A stretch of DNA of 64,000 bases from the NCBI RefSeq assembly GCF_024753205.1, contig NZ_JANUGZ010000003.1, forward strand, positions 372,001 through 436,000, in the 5' to 3' direction. Of the stretch, positions 18,815 through 27,823 are shown piece by piece. Position numbers and translations under genes: made by a program. Source of the DNA: Massilia aurea. Its GTDB lineage: Bacteria; Pseudomonadota; Gammaproteobacteria; Burkholderiales; Burkholderiaceae_D. How positions within the stretch are numbered: position 1 is the stretch's first letter; the number at the start of each line of letters is the position of its first letter. The notes under the pieces are model-generated. The model ran no database searches. It was given only the letters and a program-made list of their open reading frames with translations, and was not told the DNA's origin.

Positions 18815-18829
18815 TATAATTTTCATATG
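18815..18829 (+). promoter_or_regulatory. Consensus -10 hexamer placing transcription start on the ATG
   Basis: TATAAT at 18815-18820 is a perfect sigma-70 -10 box lying six bases before the ATG at 18827. Transcription would begin about seven bases after it, on or next to the A of the ATG. No Shine-Dalgarno sequence precedes the ATG. No good -35 box is seen at normal spacing. Together this suggests a leaderless message for the DUF2946-like gene. Confidence 0.4.
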
Positions 18830-19228
18830 CACAGGCTTCGCACAACCCGCGCGCTGTATGGCTGGACCGTCCTCGTGGCATTCCTGTTTGGCCTCTTCAC
18901 GCCCGTGCTGTCGCATGCGATGGCCCTGGCCACTGCGCAGCCGCCCAATGCCTATCTGTCCGAGATTTGCAGCGCCACTGGCACCCGCCACATCCTGGTC
19001 GTGGACGATGCGGGCCAGACGACGGCGCCGCCGGTGCCCGACATGTCGCACTGTGACCTGTGCTGCTCGCACCAGCATGCGGCCGTCGCGCCGCCGCCGT
19101 ATGCCGGCACGCTGCTGGTGGTCAGCCTTGAGCCCGATCCCTACCCGCCCCTGTTCTACCACGCCCCACGCCCGCAATTTGCCTGGACGCCTGCGCAATC
19201 GCGCGGGCCACCTGCCGCCCTTTCCTGA
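18827..19228 (+). CDS. DUF2946-like metal-associated membrane/periplasmic protein
   Basis: Protein of 133 residues with an N-terminal hydrophobic segment (LYGWTVLVAFLFGLFTPVLSHAMA) and a cysteine/histidine cluster, CDLCCSHQH, near residues 82-90. This layout matches DUF2946-type proteins, often next to metal or TonB-receptor genes. The ATG at 18827 lies directly after a TATAAT box with no ribosome site; the open frame extends 30 codons further but lacks signal-like sequence. It is followed after 98 bp by a TonB receptor and then a PepSY protein on the same strand, so a role in metal (copper or iron) handling is plausible. No function is proven for the family. Confidence 0.65.
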   Translation: MHRLRTTRALYGWTVLVAFLFGLFTPVLSHAMALATAQPPNAYLSEICSATGTRHILVVDDAGQTTAPPVPDMSHCDLCCSHQHAAVAPPPYAGTLLVVSLEPDPYPPLFYHAPRPQFAWTPAQSRGPPAALS

Positions 19229-19326
19229 TCCGTCATACCCCTTGATTCCGGCGCTGCATCCCCATGCAGCACCGGCGGACCATGCGCGATGCGCCATCGC
19301 TGTTCGTCGCGCGCACAGGAAATGCA

Positions 19327-21474
19327 ATGACCCCATGTCTTCACGCCCGGCCGCGCACGATCGCGCTCGCCCTCGGCTTTACCTTTGTCGTCCCGTGGCA
19401 GGTGCACGCCCAGACCATCCCCACCGTCGAGATCACGGCCGATGCACCGCGCGCAGGCAGCCTGCTCGACCTCGACACGCCACTCGATACCGCCAGCCGC
19501 CTTGGGCTGAGCGCACGCGAAACCCCGGCCACCGTCACGGTTGTCGACCGCGCACTGATCGACGTGCGCGGCGCCCAGGACACGCAGGAAATCCTGCGCG
19601 CGATCCCCGGCGTGACCGCCCACAATGCGCCGGGCAATATCGGTGTGAGCTATCGGGGCTTCGGCAGCGGCTCGATCAGCCAGCTGTTCAACGGCATCAA
19701 CGTCCAGTATGCGATTGCGGCGCGCCCCGTCGACAGCTGGATCATCGACCGGGTCGAAGCCATCGGCGGACCATCGAGCTTTCTGTTCGGCTCGGGCGCT
19801 GTCGGCGGCTCGATCAACTACATCACCAAACTGGCCGAGACGCGCGACTTGTCACAGGCCCAAGTGCGGCTTGGCGGGCATGGGCTGAAAGAAGCATCGG
19901 TCGGCCTGAACCGCCAACTGAGCGATGGCCAGTACGCACGCATCGACATCAACCACCGCGACACCGGCAGCCCGATCGACGGCGTCGACAGCCGCTCGAC
20001 CCAGCTCGCGGCGTCCCTGCTGTCGCAGTTCGGGCGCGGCGTGACGCACACGCTGGCCTATGAATTCCAGCAGGAAGACGTGGACCGGCCGTACTGGGGC
20101 ACGCCGCTGGCCAACCCGATCGGCGGCCAGGCACGCATTCTGGAGGCCACGCGCTTCAAGAACTACAACAGCACTGACGGCGTCTACGACCAGCGCGTGC
20201 ACTGGCTGCGCTCGATCGGCAAGTGGCAGGTCAGCGACGCGCTGCAGCTCACGAACACGCTGTATCTCTACGATGCGCTGCGCGACTACCGCAACGTCGA
20301 GACCTACCGCTTCAACCCGTCCAACACGGCCGTGATCCGCTCGGCCGCCCTGCTCCAGCGCCACGATCAGCGCATGGTGGGCGATCGTCTCGACGGCGTG
20401 TACAAGAGCCGCATCGGCGCGCGCCGCAGCGACTGGGCCTTTGGCCTGGACGTCAGCGTCAACAAGCAGACACGCTTCCCGAACAGCCTGCCCGCCACGG
20501 TCAGCACAGTCGACCCGTACGACTTCGTCACCGAACGGTTCTTCGCCGTGCCGGGCATGAGCCCGGGCTTCCGGCCCGACCGCGACAACAAGGTCACGAC
20601 AACGGCCCTGTATATCGAGAACCGCACGGCGCTTGTGCCCACCCTGAACCTGGTGACCGCGCTGCGCCACGAGCGCATTGAACTCGATCTGACCAACCGC
20701 CGCGAGGTGACGAGCGCCAGCCCGGCCAGCTTTGCGCGCAGCTACACGCCCACGACGGGCCGCCTTGGCTTGGTATGGGATGTCACGCCCGACATGAACC
20801 TGTATGCGCAGTATGCGACGGCGGCCGATCCGCCGTCCGGCGTGCTGTCGACCGCCTCGTTCGCGGACGTGCGCACCAACAGCGAGCTGACGACCGGGCG
20901 CCAGTTCGAAGTAGGCAGCAAGCTGGGATTCTGGGATGGCAAGGGCACGGCGACGCTGGCCGCGTACCACATCACGCGCAAGAACATCGCGACGCAGGAC
21001 CCGGACAACAGCGCCCTGACCCTGCTCGTGGGCGAGCAGACATCGCAAGGCGTCGAGCTGGCCCTCGGCCTGCAGCCGACGCGCCGCCTTGGCCTGCAGG
21101 GCAACCTCACGTATGTGGACGCCGAGTATCAGAACTACCGCCAGGGCAATGTGTCGCTGGTCGGGAAGACGCCGGTCAACACGCCGGCGACCGTGGCCAA
21201 TCTGTGGCTGTCGTACGCCATCACGCCAGCGCTGCAGACAAACGTCGGCGTACGCCGGGTCGGCAAGGTATATGCGGACGCCGCCAACACGCTGTACTGG
21301 CCGGCCTATACGTTCGTCGACCTGGGTCTGGCCTACCAGGTCAACCGCGACGTCACGCTGGTCGGACGCGTGCGCAATCTGACCGACCGGATCTACGCCG
21401 CCAACGTGAACAGCACGATGGCGTACCTGGGCACGGCGCGCACGGCGGACGTGTCGCTGCGCGTGGCGTTCTGA
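19327..21474 (+). CDS. TonB-dependent siderophore-type receptor
   Basis: Outer-membrane active-transport receptor of 715 residues. A signal peptide (TIALALGFTFVVPWQVHAQ) precedes a TonB-box-like TVEITADA. The plug domain shows ETPATVTVVDRALIDVRGAQ, ILRAIPGVTAHNAP and RVEAIGGPSSFLFGSGAVGG, and the barrel ends with LRVAF, a terminal Phe. AGGAA sits before the ATG at 19327, which I prefer over an earlier in-frame ATG at 19264. It is followed after 13 bp by a PepSY membrane protein, a pairing common in ferric-siderophore uptake where the PepSY protein may help reduction. The ligand cannot be told. Confidence 0.9.
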   Translation: MTPCLHARPRTIALALGFTFVVPWQVHAQTIPTVEITADAPRAGSLLDLDTPLDTASRLGLSARETPATVTVVDRALIDVRGAQDTQEILRAIPGVTAHNAPGNIGVSYRGFGSGSISQLFNGINVQYAIAARPVDSWIIDRVEAIGGPSSFLFGSGAVGGSINYITKLAETRDLSQAQVRLGGHGLKEASVGLNRQLSDGQYARIDINHRDTGSPIDGVDSRSTQLAASLLSQFGRGVTHTLAYEFQQEDVDRPYWGTPLANPIGGQARILEATRFKNYNSTDGVYDQRVHWLRSIGKWQVSDALQLTNTLYLYDALRDYRNVETYRFNPSNTAVIRSAALLQRHDQRMVGDRLDGVYKSRIGARRSDWAFGLDVSVNKQTRFPNSLPATVSTVDPYDFVTERFFAVPGMSPGFRPDRDNKVTTTALYIENRTALVPTLNLVTALRHERIELDLTNRREVTSASPASFARSYTPTTGRLGLVWDVTPDMNLYAQYATAADPPSGVLSTASFADVRTNSELTTGRQFEVGSKLGFWDGKGTATLAAYHITRKNIATQDPDNSALTLLVGEQTSQGVELALGLQPTRRLGLQGNLTYVDAEYQNYRQGNVSLVGKTPVNTPATVANLWLSYAITPALQTNVGVRRVGKVYADAANTLYWPAYTFVDLGLAYQVNRDVTLVGRVRNLTDRIYAANVNSTMAYLGTARTADVSLRVAF

Positions 21475-21487
21475 CGGGGAGTCTCGC

Positions 21488-23053
21488 ATGAAGGCACAAC
21501 TCAAGCGCTGGCTGTTCCTGACCCACCGCTGGCTGGGCATCGGCGGCTGCGTGCTGTTTGCGATGTGGTTCGCATCGGGCATCGTCATGATGTACGTCGG
21601 CTATCCGAAGCTGACCGATGCCGAACGGCTGGCGCATCTGCCGGCGCTGTCGCAGAACGCCCCGCTGCTGGCACCAAACGTGGCGCTGGCCAGGGCCGGT
21701 GTCTCCAAGCCGCTGGACGGGTTGCGCCTGGCGGTGTCCAGTGGCGGACGCGCCGTGTATGTGGCGACGCCGGCTGCCAGCGGCAAGCGCGGCGCCATTG
21801 TCATCGACGCTATCAGCGGCGCGCGCGTGGAAACCGTGAACGCAGCCGATGCGCTGGCCAGCGCTGCCGCCTGGGCCGGCCCCGGCGTGAACGTGCATTA
21901 CCAGGACGTGATCGACGAAGACGCCTTCACCCATTCGCGCGGGCTCGATGCGCAGCGCCCGCTGCACCGGGTCGAGGTGATTGACGCAGATCGCACGCTG
22001 CTGTACGTGTCAGGGAAAACCGGCGAAGTCGTGCGCGATGCAACGCGCAGCGAACAGCTGTGGAATTACGCCGGCGCCTGGATCCACTGGCTGTATCCGT
22101 TTCGCGGCAACCTGTTCCAGCCTTACTGGACCAATATCGTCAATTACCTGGCCATTGCCGGCATCGCCGCTGCGCTGTCGGGCACCGTGGCCGGCATCCT
22201 GCGCTGGCGCTTTCGCGCGCCGTACCGCAGCGGCGCGCGCACGCCGTACCCGGGCGCGATGATGCGCTGGCACCACGTGACGGGCCTGCTGTTTGCGCTG
22301 GTGACGATCGCGTGGATCTTCAGCGGCCTGATGTCGATGAACCCGTGGCACATCTTTGACACGGGCGCGCCGAAGCTGCGCATGGAGGCGCTGCAGGGCG
22401 GGACGTTGACGCTGACGGACCGTGACGCAGCGCCTCCAGCGCTACTGGCCGCCAGCACCGGCGCCGTGCGCGAACTGCGCTGGGTGCGCGTGCTGGGCCA
22501 GAACCGCGTGCTGGCCTACCGCGCGGGCGGCGCGCCGCAGGTGCTGGACAGCCACGCCGCGCGGCCGCTGACGCTCGACACGGCGGCGCTGCAGGCTGCG
22601 GCCGCGCACCTGGTCGACGCACCCGTCGCGCGGGTCGAGCAACTGGTTGATTACGACCTGTATTACTACGCCCGCGATGCGCACACGATGATGGGCGGCG
22701 CCGACAAGCCGCTGCCCGTACTGCGCATTGTGTTCGATGATCCGCACGCGACCTGGGTCCATCTCGACCCGCATACCGGCGCGGTGCTGGGCCACATCGA
22801 CAGCGGCAAGCGCGCCAGCCGCTGGCTGTTTGCGATGCTGCATTCGTGGGACTGGCTGCCGCTGCTCGAGCGGCGCCCTTTATGGGACATCGTGCTGGTC
22901 GTGCTGAGCCTCGGTGGTTTGCTGCTCAGCGTGACGGGCGTGGTGATCGGGTGGCGCCGGCTTGGCAAGAAGCTGCGCTCGGCGGGCGTCAACCCGCCGC
23001 GTGCCGCCGCGCCGGCGCCGCATCCGGTGCCGGCAGCCGGTCGACATGGTTGA
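21488..23053 (+). CDS. PepSY-associated TM domain protein
   Basis: Inner-membrane protein of 521 residues with four predicted helices: near 12-35 (WLGIGGCVLFAMWFASGIVMMYV), near 215-240 (IVNYLAIAGIAAALSGTVAGIL), near 262-285 (VTGLLFALVTIAWIFSGLMSM) and near 460-485 (IVLVVLSLGGLLLSVTGVVIGW), with large periplasmic loops holding PepSY repeats. The first helix contains the family's H-R-W-L-G signature. GGGGAG precedes the ATG. Such proteins accompany siderophore receptors and some reduce ferric siderophores. The last 65 bases lie antisense to the end of the desaturase gene. Confidence 0.88.
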   Translation: MKAQLKRWLFLTHRWLGIGGCVLFAMWFASGIVMMYVGYPKLTDAERLAHLPALSQNAPLLAPNVALARAGVSKPLDGLRLAVSSGGRAVYVATPAASGKRGAIVIDAISGARVETVNAADALASAAAWAGPGVNVHYQDVIDEDAFTHSRGLDAQRPLHRVEVIDADRTLLYVSGKTGEVVRDATRSEQLWNYAGAWIHWLYPFRGNLFQPYWTNIVNYLAIAGIAAALSGTVAGILRWRFRAPYRSGARTPYPGAMMRWHHVTGLLFALVTIAWIFSGLMSMNPWHIFDTGAPKLRMEALQGGTLTLTDRDAAPPALLAASTGAVRELRWVRVLGQNRVLAYRAGGAPQVLDSHAARPLTLDTAALQAAAAHLVDAPVARVEQLVDYDLYYYARDAHTMMGGADKPLPVLRIVFDDPHATWVHLDPHTGAVLGHIDSGKRASRWLFAMLHSWDWLPLLERRPLWDIVLVVLSLGGLLLSVTGVVIGWRRLGKKLRSAGVNPPRAAAPAPHPVPAAGRHG

Positions 23054-23783
23054 TGGTCACGAGGCGCACGAACGAAAGGATGCGGATGACCAGCCAGCCC
23101 GCATCGAACTCCCACCACTTCATCGACAACTTGGCCGAGGCCGGGTTGGCGTGATGGTTGTTGTGCAGTTCGGCGCCGCCGAAGACGATCCCGATCGGGA
23201 AGAAGTTGCGTGACCCTTCCTTGGTCTCGAAGTTACGGTAGCCCACCACGTGGAAGATGCCGTTGATGAAGCCCGAGGCCCAGAATGGCAGGATCGAAAA
23301 CTGGAACAGCCAGATCAAAAAGCCGTTGGTCATGCCGAACACCAGCATCTCGATCGCCAGGAACAGGAACGCGCCGCGGAAGCGGTGCTTTGTGTACAGG
23401 TGCGCGTCCATCCAGTCTTCCTTGATGCCCACCCCGTAGGCCTTGATCAGGTCCGCGTTGCGCGCGGCCTTCCGGTACAGCAGCGTGCCCTTGGTCAGGA
23501 TGGTCCACAGGCCGTGGATGTGCGGGCTGTGTGGATCGTCGACCGTGTCGCACTTGGCGTGGTGCTTGCGGTGCACCGCCACCCAGGCCTTGGCGGTCAC
23601 GCCATAGGTCGTCAGCCAGATCCACAGGCGAAACAGGTGGCACAGCAGCGGGTGGAACGTGATTGCGCGGTGGCTGCGCGAACGGTGCAGATACAGTTCG
23701 CTGGCAAACACGGTCATGATGTACGACGCGGCCATGGTGAGCGCGACGCCCGTTGGGGTGAGCTGGATGAATCCTTCGAACAC
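22989..23783 (-). CDS. Acyl-CoA/fatty-acid desaturase (membrane di-iron)
   Basis: Integral-membrane desaturase of 264 residues that introduces a cis double bond in acyl chains, adjusting membrane fluidity. The three histidine boxes are present: HRSRSH near residue 34, HRKHH near residue 72, and HNNHH near residue 208, with hydrophobic helix pairs between them. The C-terminal tail PAPDAAPARRHAAG is low complexity and encoded inside the end of the convergent PepSY gene. It is shorter than eukaryotic Delta-9 enzymes, as usual for bacterial members. Redox partners are not encoded nearby. Confidence 0.92.
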   Translation of the reverse strand: MFEGFIQLTPTGVALTMAASYIMTVFASELYLHRSRSHRAITFHPLLCHLFRLWIWLTTYGVTAKAWVAVHRKHHAKCDTVDDPHSPHIHGLWTILTKGTLLYRKAARNADLIKAYGVGIKEDWMDAHLYTKHRFRGAFLFLAIEMLVFGMTNGFLIWLFQFSILPFWASGFINGIFHVVGYRNFETKEGSRNFFPIGIVFGGAELHNNHHANPASAKLSMKWWEFDAGWLVIRILSFVRLVTINHVDRLPAPDAAPARRHAAG

Positions 23784-23813
23784 GTTGTTTCTCCCTGTTG
23801 TACACGGTCTGTG

Positions 23814-23827
23814 GACGTAATGACGTC
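23814..23827. promoter_or_regulatory. Perfect inverted repeat in the desaturase leader
   Basis: GACGT-AATG-ACGTC is a 5-bp inverted repeat with a four-base spacer, 31 bases before the desaturase ATG. It is a possible operator for lipid-responsive control. Such short palindromes arise by chance, so support is weak. Confidence 0.25.
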
Positions 23828-23933
23828 CTGACGATGCGACAAGAGTAACGTGCTACTACTGGTTTCCATTCGCTGAGAAGAGCGGTATTTCGGGGCCTGT
23901 TTGCATGACAAATGCGCCCTCTTCTACGGCGCG

Positions 23934-25247
23934 TCAGCCGATCATGCCGAGCGCCCTGACCTGCTTCACCCACTGCGGGTATTCGTTCATCAACAGGTCG
24001 TACAGCGCGGCGTCGGGATGCTCGTCGGGCGAGGCGACCGAGAAGAAGTCGGCGTTGTCGACCAGGCGGCCATCGAGCTCGTCGAGCTTTTCGAGGAACG
24101 GGAAATCCGAGTCGGCGAAGCTGGCCAGCGCCTTCGCTTTCGACTTGCGCCCTTTGCCGATGCCCATGAACTGCCAGAAGATCGGCTCGCGGCTGGCCCA
24201 GCGCAGCTGACGTTCGGTCAGCGGCTTGTCGGACGTCGAGCCGTCGGTAACGAACATCACGTACACCGGCACGGCGGCCTTGGCGACGGCACGGCGCTCG
24301 CCGCCACGCGCATCCGGAAAGTAATGGCGGCGCACAGCTTCGATTGCGGCGCCGTAGCGGGTATCGCCTTCGAGCGGGTGGCGCGTGATGATGCCCTTGA
24401 TGTAGTTCGGCCAGTTCGACAGGCCCATCGCCTCGCCCTGGTGGACGTTGCGGCCAAACAGGAACACGTCGATCTCGCCGTCGTCATCGAAGCGGCAGCC
24501 CAGCGCCAGGATGCGCTCGGCGAATTTCTGCACCAGACCCTTGCTGTACAAGGCGCTCATCGAACCGGAGATGTCGAGCACCAGGCATACCTTGGCGCGG
24601 TGCTGCGCGAGCCCCGCTTTTTCGAGCGACACGGCGGCCGACTTGACCAGATTGACCAGCTGCGGCGCGGCCTGGGCCACGCGCTTTTCGAGATCGACCG
24701 ATGGTGTTGAAGGCGCCGGGGGCGTCTCCTGCGCCACCGCGCCGCCAAAGTGGCGCACCAGCGCATCCAGGCCGCCGTTGAAGCCCTGCCCCACTGCCAT
24801 GAAACGCCAGCCGCCATCCTTGCGATACAGCTCGCCGAGCATGACGGCGCGCTCGCCGGCAAAGTCGCTGCCGCTGAACGTGAAGCGCGCGAACTCGCCC
24901 TGCGGCCCAACGAGACGCAAACAACCGGTCTGCAGTTGCGCCATCGTCGCTGCGCCCTCGGTACTGGCGACGATGCTCACGCGCTCGACCCAGCCAGGTA
25001 GCCGCGCAAGCTGAAAACTAAAGTCCGCAGCATCCTGGCCGGCCGCATCCAGCGCGACGGCGCCGCACGGCGTCGCGGGCTGGTTGAAGAAGGTCATATA
25101 GCGCTCATCGGCCAGCTTGCCGCCGGCGTCCAGCGCAAAGCACGCGACATCGAGCGCCAGGCCCTGGGCCGACACGCCCGCCTGCAGCACGCCGTCTGGC
25201 GCCACGGTGGACAGGGGCAGGCGCTGGCCCCGGGAGAGTGCTTGCAT
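23934..25247 (-). CDS. TerD-domain plus vWA-domain protein (TerF-like)
   Basis: Protein of 437 residues. The N-terminal ~170 residues look like a TerD domain (SVDLEKRVAQ follows it; LARLPGWVERVSIVAST and FTFSGSDFAGERAVMLGELYRKDG fit the calcium-binding stress fold). The C-terminal half is a von Willebrand A domain with an intact metal site, VLDISGSMSALY, and FVTDGSTS further on. No signal peptide or membrane helix is seen, so it is cytosolic. The next gene in the same direction, 38 bp upstream, encodes a TerC/CBS membrane protein. TerD, vWA and TerC proteins form the tellurite-resistance-type stress network, proposed to be a membrane-linked metal-dependent response; the physiological stress is unknown. 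Confidence 0.85.
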   Translation of the reverse strand: MQALSRGQRLPLSTVAPDGVLQAGVSAQGLALDVACFALDAGGKLADERYMTFFNQPATPCGAVALDAAGQDAADFSFQLARLPGWVERVSIVASTEGAATMAQLQTGCLRLVGPQGEFARFTFSGSDFAGERAVMLGELYRKDGGWRFMAVGQGFNGGLDALVRHFGGAVAQETPPAPSTPSVDLEKRVAQAAPQLVNLVKSAAVSLEKAGLAQHRAKVCLVLDISGSMSALYSKGLVQKFAERILALGCRFDDDGEIDVFLFGRNVHQGEAMGLSNWPNYIKGIITRHPLEGDTRYGAAIEAVRRHYFPDARGGERRAVAKAAVPVYVMFVTDGSTSDKPLTERQLRWASREPIFWQFMGIGKGRKSKAKALASFADSDFPFLEKLDELDGRLVDNADFFSVASPDEHPDAALYDLLMNEYPQWVKQVRALGMIG

Positions 25248-25285
25248 GATCGTGTCCCTGTCAAAAACGGTCGTTCAACTTGTCG

Positions 25286-26845
25286 TCAAAGCGGATCGGC
25301 GATGCGCGTGACCAGCACCGAGGCGATACGGCGCTCCAGCACCTCTTCGACTTCCATGCGCAAGCCCTCGATCTCGATGCCGTCGCCCACCAGCGGCAAG
25401 GTGCCGAAGCGCTCGAGCATCAGGCCGGCCAGCGACGTGTAGTCGTCGGTGTCGCCCACCAGCGCGTCCACCTCGAGCACCTGTTCCAGGTAGTGCAGAT
25501 CGGCCGTGCCATCCACGCGCCAGCGTCCGCCCCCAAGGTCCTGCACGACGGGCTGCTCGTCTTCGTCCGGGAACTCGCCGGCGATGGCTTCGAGGATGTC
25601 GATCGGCGTGACCAGGCCCTGCAAGGTGCCGTATTCGTCGGCGATGAGAACCAGCTGGCCGTGCGAGCGCTTGAGGCGGTCCATCACCTTGAGCACGCCG
25701 CTGGCGTCGGGCACGATGATCGGCACGCGGATATTGTTCGCGTCGATCGCGCCCGACAGCGTCAGATCGGCGATCAGGTCTTTTGCGCGCGCGACGCCGA
25801 TCACTTCATCGAGCTCGCCCCGGCAGACCGGGAAAAAGCCGTGCGGCGTGGCCAGGAGCTGGGCGCGGATCGTGTCGGCGTCATCCTCGATATTGATCCA
25901 CGAGATGTCCGAGCGGTTGGTCATGATCGAGCGCACCGAGCGCTGCGACAGGCTCAGGACACCGCTGACCATATTGCGTTCTTCAAGCTCAAAGGTCGGC
26001 TCGTCGGGCTTTTGCTTCTGCTGCTTGCTCGTCACCGGATCCGGCTCGTCGCCCGGCTCGATCCCGCGCGTGCTGCCCAGCAGGCGCAGCACCGCATCGG
26101 CCGTGCGGTCGCGCAGCGGGATGTGCGCATCCTGCTTGACGAAGTTGCGGCGCGCCAGCTGGTTGAGCAGCTCGATGACCACCGAGAAACCGATCGCCGC
26201 GTACAGGTAACCCTTGGGAATATGGAAGCCCAGGCCTTCGGCGATCAGCGACAGGCCGATCATCAAGAGGAAGCTCAGGCACAGCACGACGACAGTCGGA
26301 TGCGCGTTGACGAAGCGCGTGAGCGGCTTGGAGGCGAACAGCATGACGCCCATCGAGATCACGACGGCAGCCATCATGACGCCCAGCTCGTCGACCATGC
26401 CGACGGCGGTAATCACGGCGTCGAGCGAGAACACGGCGTCGAGCACGATGATCTGCGCGACGACGGCGGCAAAGCTGGCATAGGCGCGCTTGCCGGTGGC
26501 CACGTGCAGCTTGCCTTCGACGCGCTCGTGCAGCTCCATTGTGGCCTTGGCCAGCAAAAAGAAGCCGCCCACCAGCAAAATCAGGTCGCGACCGGAGAAC
26601 GTCAGCGGGCCGAGGACAATCAGGGGGGCGGTGAGTTTGACGAGCCAGGCGATGACGGTGAGCAGGCCAAGGCGCATGATCATGGCGAGCGACAGGCCGA
26701 CAAGGCGGGCTTTGTCACGCTGGTGCGGGGGGAGTTTGTCCGCCAGGATGGCGATGAAGATCAGGTTGTCGATGCCAAGGACGATCTCGAGCACGACAAG
26801 GGTGAACAAGCCGACCCAGATATTTGGGTCAAAAAGCCATTCCAT
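25286..26845 (-). CDS. TerC-family membrane protein with CBS pair and CorC/HlyC domain
   Basis: Polytopic membrane protein of 519 residues. The first ~240 residues are a TerC domain with about seven helices and acidic intramembrane motifs ([36 protein letters not shown]). Then come two CBS motifs (around [20 protein letters not shown] and [22 protein letters not shown]) and a CorC/HlyC domain near the C-terminus. The architecture is that of E. coli YegH/YoaE. TerC proteins are linked to metal (often manganese) export or to tellurite-type resistance, and the CBS pair suggests nucleotide control. It precedes the TerD-vWA gene in one transcription unit. Confidence 0.88.
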   Translation of the reverse strand: MEWLFDPNIWVGLFTLVVLEIVLGIDNLIFIAILADKLPPHQRDKARLVGLSLAMIMRLGLLTVIAWLVKLTAPLIVLGPLTFSGRDLILLVGGFFLLAKATMELHERVEGKLHVATGKRAYASFAAVVAQIIVLDAVFSLDAVITAVGMVDELGVMMAAVVISMGVMLFASKPLTRFVNAHPTVVVLCLSFLLMIGLSLIAEGLGFHIPKGYLYAAIGFSVVIELLNQLARRNFVKQDAHIPLRDRTADAVLRLLGSTRGIEPGDEPDPVTSKQQKQKPDEPTFELEERNMVSGVLSLSQRSVRSIMTNRSDISWINIEDDADTIRAQLLATPHGFFPVCRGELDEVIGVARAKDLIADLTLSGAIDANNIRVPIIVPDASGVLKVMDRLKRSHGQLVLIADEYGTLQGLVTPIDILEAIAGEFPDEDEQPVVQDLGGGRWRVDGTADLHYLEQVLEVDALVGDTDDYTSLAGLMLERFGTLPLVGDGIEIEGLRMEVEEVLERRIASVLVTRIADPL

Positions 26846-26938
26846 TAGGTGTGTTTGGTAGTGATTGGCCCGTCATTGTACGCGATCACGCCGTCAATCA
26901 AGCAGATCCGGGGGCCGCCGTTGTATTGGCGTCGCCCT

Positions 26939-27769
26939 TCAAAATGAATGATCGGCGGCCGGTTTGACTGGCGGTGCCGGCAGCAGCGGTTCGATCAACT
27001 GGCGGCTCAGCGTGGGCGCGAGCGGCGTGTCGGTCCCTACTTCGGCCGGCCAGTGGCGCGGCAGGTAGTGGCTGCCGAACAGGCGGTCCAGGAACGGCAG
27101 CGTGGACGCGTAGTTGCGGTTGATGTGCTCGTGCCGGCTGTGGTGCCAGTGATGAAAGGCCGGCGTCGTGACGAACCATTCGAGCGGGCCGAAGCGCCAG
27201 CGCAGGTTGGCGTGGATGAAGAAGCCCCATAACGTGCCCAGCACGATCAGTGCGGCGGGCGCGGCGCTGCCAGCCGCGGTCGGGCTGGCCAGCCCCAGCA
27301 GATACAGCGGCACGATGCCGAACAGGCGCGTGATGATCATGTCGACGGGATGGCTGCGCGTGTTGGCCAGAAAATGCATGCGTTCGGTGCTGTGGTGCAG
27401 CGCGTGGAAGCGCCATAGCCACGGCAGCTCGTGGCTGAGCCGGTGGCCCCAGTAGAAGCCCGTTTCGGCGATCACGAAGGCCAGCACCATGCGCACGGCG
27501 AGCGGCAAGCCGGCGATGGCGGTGATCAATGCATCCGGCACCAGCCAGGCGGCCAGCGCGGCCAGCAGCGCCATCGGCGCGCTCAGCAGCACGATGGGCA
27601 CCAGGCTGCTGAGAAAGTAATACGCGAGGTTGTGCCGCAGCTCGGCGTTCGGCCCGTCGTGGCGCACCCCGAACCAGCGCTCCAGCGGCACGAACAGGGC
27701 CGTGAGCAGGATCAGCCAGACACACAGGCGCAGTGCAGTGGCGGCGAATTCGGCGGGCGAAAAGTGCAT
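26939..27769 (-). CDS. Sterol desaturase/fatty-acid hydroxylase family protein
   Basis: Integral membrane di-iron protein of 276 residues. The histidine clusters are HRLSHE and HALHHSTERMHF in the first half and HHWHHSRHEH in the second, set among about four hydrophobic helices near residues 12-30, 48-75, 80-100 and 140-170. The family oxidises C-H bonds in lipids or carotenoids; bacterial members are poorly studied. It lies 93 bp upstream of the TerC gene on the same strand, but a shared operon is not certain. The substrate is unknown. Confidence 0.85.
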   Translation of the reverse strand: MHFSPAEFAATALRLCVWLILLTALFVPLERWFGVRHDGPNAELRHNLAYYFLSSLVPIVLLSAPMALLAALAAWLVPDALITAIAGLPLAVRMVLAFVIAETGFYWGHRLSHELPWLWRFHALHHSTERMHFLANTRSHPVDMIITRLFGIVPLYLLGLASPTAAGSAAPAALIVLGTLWGFFIHANLRWRFGPLEWFVTTPAFHHWHHSRHEHINRNYASTLPFLDRLFGSHYLPRHWPAEVGTDTPLAPTLSRQLIEPLLPAPPVKPAADHSF

Positions 27770-27823
27770 GGTGATTTACAGGCGGGTAGCGGCAGACTTG
27801 CTTGCCGCCACCGGCCCGTATTT

